From Ponticoccus alexandrii (lineage in GTDB: Bacteria; Pseudomonadota; Alphaproteobacteria; Rhodobacterales; Rhodobacteraceae), in assembly GCF_016806125.1 (NCBI RefSeq), contig NZ_CP047166.1, forward strand, positions 186,001 through 250,000: a stretch of DNA of 64,000 bases. Reading direction: 5' to 3'. Below the pieces are notes generated by a model. That model ran no database searches and was not told where the DNA came from. It worked only from the letters and a program-made list of their open reading frames with translations. The position numbers were made by a program, and so were the translations under genes. Positions 51,692-60,250 of the stretch are shown in pieces. Positions within the stretch are counted from its first letter, which is position 1. Every line of letters starts with the position of its first letter.

Positions 51692-54499
51692 TCAATGTGC
51701 CTCGGCCCAGTTCGCGCCCTGTCCGGCGTCGACCACAAGCGGCACGTCCAGCTTCACCACCGGTTCCGCCGCGCCCTCCATGATCCTGCGGGCGGTGCCG
51801 ATCAGGTCGTCCACCGCGCCCGTCTCGACCTCGAACAGCAGTTCGTCGTGGACCTGAAGCAGCATCTTCGCGGGCAGACCCTCGATCGCCTCGGGCATCC
51901 GCACCATGGCGCGCCGGATGATATCCGCCGCCGTGCCCTGAATCGGCGCATTGATCGCGGCGCGTTTGGCAAAGCCCGCGCGCGGCCCCTTGGCGCCGAT
52001 CTCGGGCGTGTGGATCACGCGGCCGAACAGCGTCTCGACGCGCTTGTGTTCCTGCGCGAAGGCCACCGTGTCGTCCATGTACTGCTTGATGCCGGGGAAG
52101 CGCTCGAAGTAGCGGTCGATGAAGCCCTGCGCCTCGGCCCGTGGAATGCGCAGGTTGCGCGCAAGGCCGAAGCCCGAGATGCCGTAGATCACGCCGAAGT
52201 TGATCGCCTTGGCCTGCCGCCGCACGTCCGGCGTCATCTCGTCCATCGGCACGTTGAACATCTCGGAGGCGGTCATGGCGTGGATGTCCTGCCCCTCGCG
52301 GAAGGCCTCTTTCAGCGCGTCGATCCCGGCCATATGGGCAAGGATGCGCAACTCGATCTGGCTGTAGTCGAGCGACACCAAGACCTTGCCCTCGGGCGCG
52401 ACAAAGGCCTCGCGGATGCGGCGGCCTTCCTCGGACCGGACGGGAATGTTCTGCAGGTTCGGGTCGGCAGAGGCGAGGCGCCCGGTGTTAGCTCCGGTCT
52501 GCACATAAGACGTATGCACCCGCCCGGTGTCGGGGTTGATGTGCTCTTGCAGGGCGTCCGTGTAGGTCGATTTCAGCTTGGAGAGCTGCCGCCAGTCCAG
52601 CACCCGGCCCGGCAGGTCGTGTTCGGTCGCGAGGTCTTCGAGCACGTCGGCGGGGGTGGAATACTTGCCGTTCTTGCCGCGCTTTCCGCCCGGCAGGCTC
52701 ATCTTCTCGAAGAGGATGTCGCCCAGCTGCGCCGGGGAGCCGACGTTGAACTTCTCGCCCGCAAGTTCGTGGATCTCGGATTCCAGCTCGGCCATCTTCT
52801 GCGCGAACTTGCCGGACATGCGCGAGAGCGTGCCCCGGTCGACCGCGATGCCCGCCATCTCCATCGTCTTGAGCACCGGCACCAGCGGGCGTTCGAGCGT
52901 CTCGTAGACCCGCGTGACGCGGGCGCGGTGCAACTGCGGCTTGAAGGTCAGCGCAAGGCGCAGGGTGATGTCGGCATCCTCGGCGGCATAACCGGTGGCC
53001 TTGTCCAGCGGCACCCGGTCGAAGGTGATCTGGCTTTTGCCGGTGCCTAGCAGCTCCTTGATCGGGATCGGCGTGTGCGAAAGATAGCGTTCGGACAGCG
53101 TGTCCATGCCGTGCCCATGCTCGCCACCGTGCAGGGCGTAGGACATGAGCATGGTGTCGTCGATGGGCGCGATCTCTATGCCGTAGCGCGACAGCACCTT
53201 GGCGTCGTACTTCATGTTCTGGCCGATCTTCATGACCGCCGCGTCTTCGAGCAGCGGCTTCAGCGCAGCCAGCGCCTGATCCATGGGGATCTGCCCCTCG
53301 GCCTTGGCGTCCGAGGCAAACAGCCCCTCGCCGCCGTCCTCGGCCAGATGGGCGAGCGGGATGTAGCAGGCCTCTCCGGGGGCGACCGCAAGGCTGACGC
53401 CGACGAGGTCGCAGCGCATCTCGTTCAGGCCGGTCGTCTCGGTGTCCACCGCCACGGTGCCAAGGTCCACGGCCCGCGCGATCCAGCGTTCGAGCGCCGC
53501 CATGTCCGACACGCATTCGTAGGCGGCGGCGTCGATGGCGGGCCAGTCCGGCGCGGCCTCGGGCGCCTCGGCTGCGGCGGTGGGTTCGGGCACCGCTGGC
53601 GCCTCGACCCCTGCATTGTCGGCGATCCGCTTGGTCAGCGTGCGGAACTCCATCTTCGTCAGGAAGCCCAGCAGCACCTCGGGGTCCGGCTCCTTCACCT
53701 CCAGATCGTCGAGCGTGAAGGGCAGTTCCATGTCGCAATCCAGCTGCACGAGGCGCTTCGACAGCTCGATCTGTTCGCGCTTCTCGATCAGCGTCTGGCG
53801 CCGCTTGGGCTGCTTGATCTCCTCGGCGCGGTCGAGCAGTTCCTCGAGCGACCCGAATTCGTTGATCAAGAGCGCTGCCGTCTTGATCCCGATCCCCGGC
53901 GCGCCGGGCACGTTGTCGACGCTGTCGCCCGCAAGCGCCTGCACGTCCACGACCCGTTCCGGCCCGACGCCGAACTTCTCCAGCACGCCGTCGCGGTCGA
54001 TGACCTTGTTCTTCATCGGATCGAGCATCTCGACCCCCTCGCCCACAAGCTGCATCAGGTCCTTGTCGGACGACAGGATCGTCACCCGCCCCCCGGCCTC
54101 GCGCGCCTGACAGGCCAGCGTCGCCATGATGTCGTCCGCCTCGAAGCCCTCGATCTCCTTGCAGGCGATGTTGAAGGCCTCGGTCGCCTCGCGGGTCAGC
54201 GGGATCTGCGGGCGCAGGTCCTCGGGCATGGCCTCGCGATTGGCCTTGTACTGATCGTACAGATCGTTGCGAAAGGTGTGGCTGCCCTTGTCGAAGACCA
54301 CGGCGACATGGGTCGGCGCGTCGGGGCCGGTGTTCCCCTCGACGTAGCGGTGCAGCATGTTGCAAAAGCCGGACACGGCACCGATCGGCAGCCCGTCGGA
54401 TTTGCGCGTCAGCGGCGGCAGCGCATGGAAGGCGCGAAAGATGTAGGCCGATCCGTCGATCAGGTGAAGGTGGCATCCCTTGCCGAACTGTCCTGCCAT
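51692..54499 (-). CDS. polA: DNA polymerase I
   Basis: The 935-aa repair and Okazaki-fragment polymerase has all three domains: 5'-3' exonuclease (about 1-290, HLIDGSAYIFRAFHALPP and GVGPERVVDVQALAGDSVDN), proofreading 3'-5' exonuclease with intact VAVDTETTGL (about 347-356), and family A polymerase (about 525-935, LVSLDYSQIELRILAHM, RRQAKAINFGVIYGISGFGL and the VHDELLFEV catalytic motif). Start 54499 follows GGAG at good spacing. Confidence 0.99.
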   Translation of the reverse strand: MAGQFGKGCHLHLIDGSAYIFRAFHALPPLTRKSDGLPIGAVSGFCNMLHRYVEGNTGPDAPTHVAVVFDKGSHTFRNDLYDQYKANREAMPEDLRPQIPLTREATEAFNIACKEIEGFEADDIMATLACQAREAGGRVTILSSDKDLMQLVGEGVEMLDPMKNKVIDRDGVLEKFGVGPERVVDVQALAGDSVDNVPGAPGIGIKTAALLINEFGSLEELLDRAEEIKQPKRRQTLIEKREQIELSKRLVQLDCDMELPFTLDDLEVKEPDPEVLLGFLTKMEFRTLTKRIADNAGVEAPAVPEPTAAAEAPEAAPDWPAIDAAAYECVSDMAALERWIARAVDLGTVAVDTETTGLNEMRCDLVGVSLAVAPGEACYIPLAHLAEDGGEGLFASDAKAEGQIPMDQALAALKPLLEDAAVMKIGQNMKYDAKVLSRYGIEIAPIDDTMLMSYALHGGEHGHGMDTLSERYLSHTPIPIKELLGTGKSQITFDRVPLDKATGYAAEDADITLRLALTFKPQLHRARVTRVYETLERPLVPVLKTMEMAGIAVDRGTLSRMSGKFAQKMAELESEIHELAGEKFNVGSPAQLGDILFEKMSLPGGKRGKNGKYSTPADVLEDLATEHDLPGRVLDWRQLSKLKSTYTDALQEHINPDTGRVHTSYVQTGANTGRLASADPNLQNIPVRSEEGRRIREAFVAPEGKVLVSLDYSQIELRILAHMAGIDALKEAFREGQDIHAMTASEMFNVPMDEMTPDVRRQAKAINFGVIYGISGFGLARNLRIPRAEAQGFIDRYFERFPGIKQYMDDTVAFAQEHKRVETLFGRVIHTPEIGAKGPRAGFAKRAAINAPIQGTAADIIRRAMVRMPEAIEGLPAKMLLQVHDELLFEVETGAVDDLIGTARRIMEGAAEPVVKLDVPLVVDAGQGANWAEAH

Positions 54500-54580
54500 G
54501 GTCACTCTCCGCGTCTGTTCCGCGTGAGGTTTGCCACGATCCGGCCCGGGCTGCCAGTTGTCCTTTCGGGCGCGCGGCCC

Positions 54581-55279
54581 TCAGCCGATGGGGGCCAGCC
54601 GGACCGGAGCGGCGGCGACAAGGAAGACCGCGACGAAGATCACGATGGTCGCGGCGACCACGAGGCCATGCCAGATGGTGTTGTGGAACCGCAGCCGCGA
54701 GGCCAGCAGGAAGGGCGTTCCGATGGTGTAAAGCAGCCCCCCGATCACCATCAGGATGGTTGCGGACAGCGGCAGGTTGCCCAGCATGTCGCGCCCGCCG
54801 ACGACGACCACCCAGCCGGAACACAAGCACATCAGGACGGCGGCCCCGGCGGGCAGGTGCCTGCGGATCATGGTGACGAGCGTCGCACCGGCCGCCGCGC
54901 TCCAGATCGCGGTCAGCAGGCCGAGGCCAGAGCCGGACAGCAGCGCGAAGGGCGTATAGGTCCCGGCGATCTTGAGGTGGATGGCCGACATGTCCAGTCG
55001 CCGCAACACACCGGCCCAGCCCGGCGCAGGCAGGTGGTTGTACATCAGCGACGCGGTCAGCATCAAAAGCAGGGTGCTGCCGTAGACGGAAACGCCGACG
55101 ATCCCGGCCATGTCGCCGCGCCAGATGACCGTCAGGGTGATCAGCACCGGCACCGCCGTCAGGGCCAGCACGATGGCGGCCAGATGCACGATCATGTCGC
55201 TGGCCATTTCCGCCCGGCTGTAGACGCGCTGCCGGTCGCAAACCATCGGTGTCACCGCGCGGTTGGGCCCGGCAGTCAT
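54581..55279 (-). CDS. Hemolysin III / PAQR-family membrane protein
   Basis: The 232-aa product has about seven hydrophobic helices. Family motifs include the conserved Ser/His region YGSTLLLMLTASLMYNHLP, the LRRLDMSAIHLKIAGTYTPF block and the C-terminal RFHNTIWHGLVV histidines that bind zinc in PAQR receptors. Hemolysin III proteins are probably not haemolytic in most bacteria; a hydrolase-like role is inferred from the fold. Start 55279 chosen for GGAG eight bases upstream. Confidence 0.9.
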   Translation of the reverse strand: MTAGPNRAVTPMVCDRQRVYSRAEMASDMIVHLAAIVLALTAVPVLITLTVIWRGDMAGIVGVSVYGSTLLLMLTASLMYNHLPAPGWAGVLRRLDMSAIHLKIAGTYTPFALLSGSGLGLLTAIWSAAAGATLVTMIRRHLPAGAAVLMCLCSGWVVVVGGRDMLGNLPLSATILMVIGGLLYTIGTPFLLASRLRFHNTIWHGLVVAATIVIFVAVFLVAAAPVRLAPIG

Positions 55280-55358
55280 CGAAGGACTCCGACCGCCTCC
55301 GCGCCGCTGGCAAGTCGCGCGGGGCACATCAGGCGATATGCCGGGGCCGAAGGCATGG

Positions 55359-55538
55359 TCAGGCCTTGCCCTCGAAGTCGGCGTGCACGTATTTCGCGTC
55401 GCAATAGGGGCACTCGACAAAGCCGGTCTCATGCGGGATCTGCAACCAGACGCGCGGATGCCCCAGCGCGGCGCCGCCGCCATCGCAGGCGATGCGATAG
55501 GCCTTCACCACCACGGTTTCCGGAGCTTGCGTCGTCAT
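55359..55538 (-). CDS. Small zinc-finger domain protein
   Basis: The 59-aa product has the Cys/His set of the NDUFS6-like zinc-finger family: CDGGGAALGHPRVWL, then HETGFVECPYCDAKYVH (Cys-x13-16-His and CPYC-x5-H). Bacterial members accompany complex I biogenesis or occur alone. It is a compact soluble protein. 63 further open codons upstream are unsupported. It is divergent from the ABC ATPase gene. Confidence 0.88.
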   Translation of the reverse strand: MTTQAPETVVVKAYRIACDGGGAALGHPRVWLQIPHETGFVECPYCDAKYVHADFEGKA

Positions 55539-55689
55539 GGGCCATCCCCTTTCCCGCGAAGCGTCGAACGCTCCGCCAAGCCATCCTAAAGACAAGCCCT
55601 TTCCCGGAGGTTTACAAGGTTTCGGGTTCCCGTCCGGGGCCTGCCGCTCTAGATGCGGGTATGACCGATGCAACAGGGTGGAGCAAGCG

Positions 55690-56610
<921 letters not shown>

Positions 56611-56635
56611 CGTTCCGCCAAGTTGGTCGGTTGGA

Positions 56636-56699
56636 CGCCTCCGGCGGGAGTATTTGGGCAGAAAAGAAGTCTATCCGCTTCTTCTCTGTTTAAATACTC
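56636..56699. repeat. Facing pair of TATTT/AGAAG intergenic modules
   Basis: GGCGGGAGTATTTGGGCAGAAAAGAAG (56643-56669) faces CTTCTTCTCTGTTTAAATACTC (56678-56699), so the two tails form an inverted pair (AGTATTT and AAATACT). The remainder of the gap up to 56843 holds a GC-rich inverted stretch near 56800-56822. No gene is seen between 56611 and 56843. Confidence 0.6.
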
Positions 56700-56843
56700 A
56701 TCAAGTCATGACCCTCGCACGGTACGTCGGCGAGAAAGCGCGCCGTTGTTCCACGCGCCAGCCCGAGGCGAAGGCCTCAGGCCGGAGCTGAGAAAAGAAG
56801 CGCGCGCGGCAGCGCGCCCCGCGGGATCAGTCCACGTCCTGGA

Positions 56844-57215
56844 TCAGTCCGCCTTCTGGAGCATCCGGCCAAGGATGCGGCCACCAAGGATGTGGACGTG
56901 CAGGTGTGGCACCTCCTGCACCCCGTTTCGGCCCGCGTTCGAGATCAGCCGCCACCCGTCCTCTTCGACACCTTCCATGCGGCAGACCTCGCCCACGAGG
57001 CGCACGTAATCGACGATCTCCGCGTCCGAGGCTTCCTGCGCAAAATGGTCGAAGCTGACGTAGGCGCCCTTCGGGATCACCAGGACGTGCAGCGGCGCCT
57101 GCGGGTAGATGTCGCGGAAGGCGAGGCTGTGCGCGGTCTCCTTCACGGTCTGGTTCGGGATTTCCCCGCGCAGGATCTTCGCAAAGATGTTCTGGTCGTC
57201 GTAGCTGTAGGCCAT
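56844..57215 (-). CDS. HIT-family nucleotide hydrolase
   Basis: The 123-aa histidine-triad protein hydrolyses nucleoside phosphoramidates (Hint-type). The active-site histidine triad is PHLHVHILGGR (about residues 100-110), and the N-terminal IFAKILRGEIP plus HVLVIPK are typical of Hint. The start at 57215 (MAYSYDDQNIF) is taken over an open extension. Reverse strand, 72 nt downstream of the GT14 gene. Confidence 0.95.
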   Translation of the reverse strand: MAYSYDDQNIFAKILRGEIPNQTVKETAHSLAFRDIYPQAPLHVLVIPKGAYVSFDHFAQEASDAEIVDYVRLVGEVCRMEGVEEDGWRLISNAGRNGVQEVPHLHVHILGGRILGRMLQKAD

Positions 57216-57287
57216 TGGGTCCTCGGGTCTGTCAGGGCGCCATTCGGGCTGCATGAAGGCGGAAATCCCCGCCACATGCAACCGGGC

Positions 57288-58865
57288 TCAGTCCGCGAAG
57301 AGGTGCTCCGCCCCGACGATCTCCTGCGCTGTCGCGCCCGGCACCGACAGGAAGCTCTCCAGCGTGCGGGCGTTCACCTCGATCGGGTCGATCTCGCGCA
57401 GGCGCTGGTAGTTCTCGAACTGGGCATCCCGGATGCGGTCGCTCTCATGCGTCATGTCGTTGCGCACCGTCGGCAGCAGGCGCTCGATGGTCTCGAAGGG
57501 CGTCCGGTCTCCGGCCAGCCCGACTCGCTTGGCATGGCCGATCAGGTAGGCGTCCGAGAACTGGCATTCGACTTCGAGAATGCGTGTCAGCGCACGATCC
57601 CGCCCGAAATCCTCGATCAGGTCGAGGTTGGCCGGGTCCATGCAGACGATCAGGCGGTCGGTCTCGTAGTAGTCATAGAGCATCCGCATCAGCGCCCGCC
57701 GGTGGCGGTGGCGCTTGCCCATGGTCGACTGGATGCCGCCAAGGTCCGGCAGCGCGCAGCTTTCCTCGTTGAAGAGATATTCGATACAGGGAATATTCGT
57801 CATCTGGCGGATGCGCTCCACCAGCCGCTTGGCCACATGCCACTTCTTGCAGACGATAATCAGCAATTCGCGTTCGCGGCCCAGAGAGCTTTCGGTCTCC
57901 CAGAACCGCGGCGCGAAGCGGCGACCGTCCCGGCCCTTCTCGGTCAGGAACTTGAACAGCGAGCGCCCTTCGTTCGAAATCTGGAACCGCGCCCCTTCCG
58001 AGGCATAGAGCACGCCAAGGCGCCGCCGCAGTTCTGTCGCCCCGGGCGAGATTTTCCGCGCGAAGAGCGCGTCCTGCGACAAGAGCAGGTCGTAGTGGTC
58101 GTTGTAGAAGGTCACCGGCATCCCGTAGTCGGTGAACATCAGGAAGGTCAGCGTGCGGCTTTCGATCTCATGCTCGGGGATCAGGTGGCGGACCAGCGTC
58201 TGAAAGAAGGTCTCGTCCGGGATCCACGTGGTCGCGAAGAAACGCATCACGTCGCGCCGCTTTTTCGCGAAGGCGAGGATCGCTTCGATCGTGCGGCGGC
58301 GCAGGCACCACCACTGGCTGCCGATCATCACCTCGATATCTTCGGGGATCGCCCGCGTCAGGCCCAGCCGCTTCTGCATCTGGTACATCGCGTAGAAGCG
58401 CCGCTTTTGCGTGCGTTCGTTGAACCAGTGGCGATAGATCAGCCGCTCTTCCTTCCAGCCGGTCTTGATCCAGTCGCCTTCGAAGTAGTCGTAGCTTTCG
58501 ATGTAGTCGCAGTCGCGCCGGTCGAGGAATTCATGCGCGTATTCCGCCGATTTGATCGCCATGCAGTCGCCGGACAGCATGTAGAAATGCGTCGCGCGCG
58601 GAAAGGCCTCTGCCGCGGCCTGCACCGCGCCCAGCGTGGCGCGCACAAGGCTCCATTCCCCCCAGCCGCACCTGACCCGCTGCTTTGCGAAGGTCACGTT
58701 CGGGTTGTCCTTCAGGGCCGCACGCAGGCGCGTGTAATGTGCCGCCGGGGACCGGGCGTCGAAATGGATCGCCATGTAGTCGCCTGCCGCCGTCAGGCTG
58801 TTGGCCTGACGGATGATCGCATCCGGGTCCTTGTGACACAGAAGGATGAAGGCGATTTTTGCCAT
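57288..58865 (-). CDS. GT14-type glycosyltransferase, second copy
   Basis: The 525-aa product is a paralog of 27595-29295. Catalytic domain about 1-275: AFILLCHKDPDAIIRQ, MAIHFDARSPA, HFYMLSGDCMAIKSAEY, GSQWWCLRRRTIEAIL and WIPDETFFQTLVRHLI. The C-terminal 230 residues (LIIVCKKWHVAKRLVERIRQ, HRRALMRMLYDYYETDRLIV) differ from the first copy and form another conserved unknown domain (DUF5928-like, from memory). It is divergent from a sulfotransferase gene, repeating the pairing seen in the main glycan cluster. Confidence 0.88.
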   Translation of the reverse strand: MAKIAFILLCHKDPDAIIRQANSLTAAGDYMAIHFDARSPAAHYTRLRAALKDNPNVTFAKQRVRCGWGEWSLVRATLGAVQAAAEAFPRATHFYMLSGDCMAIKSAEYAHEFLDRRDCDYIESYDYFEGDWIKTGWKEERLIYRHWFNERTQKRRFYAMYQMQKRLGLTRAIPEDIEVMIGSQWWCLRRRTIEAILAFAKKRRDVMRFFATTWIPDETFFQTLVRHLIPEHEIESRTLTFLMFTDYGMPVTFYNDHYDLLLSQDALFARKISPGATELRRRLGVLYASEGARFQISNEGRSLFKFLTEKGRDGRRFAPRFWETESSLGRERELLIIVCKKWHVAKRLVERIRQMTNIPCIEYLFNEESCALPDLGGIQSTMGKRHRHRRALMRMLYDYYETDRLIVCMDPANLDLIEDFGRDRALTRILEVECQFSDAYLIGHAKRVGLAGDRTPFETIERLLPTVRNDMTHESDRIRDAQFENYQRLREIDPIEVNARTLESFLSVPGATAQEIVGAEHLFAD

Positions 58866-59007
58866 GCAGTGAACGGTTGCCCTAGATTTGCCCGATTGTT
58901 TCTGTTGATAAGGCCTGCGGGACGTTGAATAAACCGGCTTTGTTTGGTTTTTTGTAGCAGGTCAGACGTCAAGAAGACCATAACGGACGTCAGTGGAGGC
59001 AGCAGGC

Positions 59008-59826
59008 ATGGGCTTTCCCGGCACATGGATGACCGAAAGCGAGAGCATGGTGTATCGGGTTGTCCCGAAATGCGCCTGTTCGACCATTGGCCAGATCATG
59101 TTCTATTCCGACCACGGGCAGTTCTTCGACGGTGATATCCACGACGCCACCGAGGGCCTGCACAAGTGGGCGCGCGACGACAGCCAGCCCGCCATCAAGG
59201 CCAACGTCAAGACGCGCTCGTCCTATGCCTTCACCTGCGTGCGCAATCCCTACACGCGCATCCTGTCCAGTTTCTTCGACAAGATCTGCGGCATCCAGCG
59301 CAACGGCAAACGCTATCGCGGCAACCTGGTGCCGCTTCTGATCCAGAAATACGGGATCGAGGTCGGTGGCGACGACGGCCAGCAGGAGTTCGACCAGATC
59401 CGGTCCTTCCGGCGCTTCCTTCTGTTCGTGCGCGACACAATCCGCTGGCGCCGCCCGATGGAGCCGGACATCCACTGGTCGGCCATGTCGGGCCATGTCT
59501 CGACCTTCATCGTGAACGGCGGGCGCTACGACCAGATCTTCTGGACCGAGGATTTCAATGCCGGGATGCAGAGGATGCTGGACAGCGTACAGACCCGCCA
59601 TCCGGTCGACCTGGCGGCGATCCCGCGCTTCAACGAATCCGAGGGGCACGGACCCAAGCGCCTGCACCCGGTCGAGGATTACTTCGACGACCTGTCGATG
59701 CATCTGGTCTACGAGATCTTCAAACGCGACTTCGAGCTGTTCCGCTACGATTTCGAGAACCCCGCCAACAAGATGCCGGTGGGTGAAATCGACCTTGCCG
59801 AGGTTCACGCCAAGCTGGGCGATTGA
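59008..59826 (+). CDS. Sulfotransferase family 2 (carbohydrate sulfotransferase-like)
   Basis: The 272-aa protein has the PAPS-binding motifs of Sulfotransfer_2: 5'-phosphosulfate loop VVPKCACSTIGQIMF (about 18-32) and 3'-phosphate region FTCVRNPYTRILSSFFDK (about 74-91), with HWSAMSGHVSTFI and a C-terminal YEIFKRDFELFRYDF like chondroitin/HNK-1-type carbohydrate sulfotransferases. No signal peptide, so sulfation would happen in the cytoplasm before export. ATG 59008 is used; GTG 58993 is an alternative. Divergent from the GT14 gene. Confidence 0.88.
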   Translation: MGFPGTWMTESESMVYRVVPKCACSTIGQIMFYSDHGQFFDGDIHDATEGLHKWARDDSQPAIKANVKTRSSYAFTCVRNPYTRILSSFFDKICGIQRNGKRYRGNLVPLLIQKYGIEVGGDDGQQEFDQIRSFRRFLLFVRDTIRWRRPMEPDIHWSAMSGHVSTFIVNGGRYDQIFWTEDFNAGMQRMLDSVQTRHPVDLAAIPRFNESEGHGPKRLHPVEDYFDDLSMHLVYEIFKRDFELFRYDFENPANKMPVGEIDLAEVHAKLGD

Positions 59827-59878
59827 TCCGTCCGGGCTATCCCGTTGCAGAGCCGCGCGTTGACCGTCATCGGGCCGG

Positions 59879-60103
59879 TCAGCGGCGCGTGTAACGCTCC
59901 ACCATCCGCCGCACGACTGGGGCGACGACCAGCACCGAGGGGAAGGCGACCAGCCAGCTTGAGACCCAGGCGCTCATCCACAGTCCGAAGAGGCCGGGAA
60001 CCACGCCCACGGTGCGCAGCGTCGCCACGCCCGACACGATCAGGGACATGAAGCCCGACAGCAGCAGGCCGAAGACGACGGGGGCGAGGCGGGGTGGGAT
60101 CAT
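59879..60103 (-). CDS. DUF2798 family two-helix membrane protein
   Basis: The 74-aa product has two transmembrane helices (PVVFGLLLSGFMSLIVSGVATL and AWVSSWLVAFPSVLVVAPVV) and the VRRMV basic end typical of DUF2798. Function unknown. AAGGA lies eight bases before the ATG. Converges on the sulfotransferase gene with a 52-bp gap. Confidence 0.88.
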   Translation of the reverse strand: MIPPRLAPVVFGLLLSGFMSLIVSGVATLRTVGVVPGLFGLWMSAWVSSWLVAFPSVLVVAPVVRRMVERYTRR

Positions 60104-60175
60104 GGCATGGGTCCTTTCGCGCCCTGCTTACGGCTTTCGTGCGCGGCCACAAGGGGGTGCGCGTCTTTCGTCAGA

Positions 60176-60204
60176 CCGTCACCGAACCGTCATGACGCCG
60201 TTAC
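60176..60204 (+). promoter_or_regulatory. PHO box: three CCGTNAY repeats at 11-bp spacing
   Basis: CCGTCAC-CGAA, CCGTCAT-GACG and CCGTTAC lie exactly 11 bp apart, 47 bp before the phytase-domain gene. PhoB binds direct repeats of CTGTCAT every 11 bp; three in-phase copies facing the gene are a strong match. It predicts phosphate-starvation induction. Confidence 0.65.
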
Positions 60205-60250
60205 CTTCACGCCGGAAAGAAGCGCCGAACCATAAGAACAGGGGACACCC

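Noticed and set aside
52488-55313. Long reverse-strand open frame overlapping polA in another frame
   Set aside because: The polA frame carries every polymerase motif; this one is Arg/Gly/Ala-rich noise caused by high GC.
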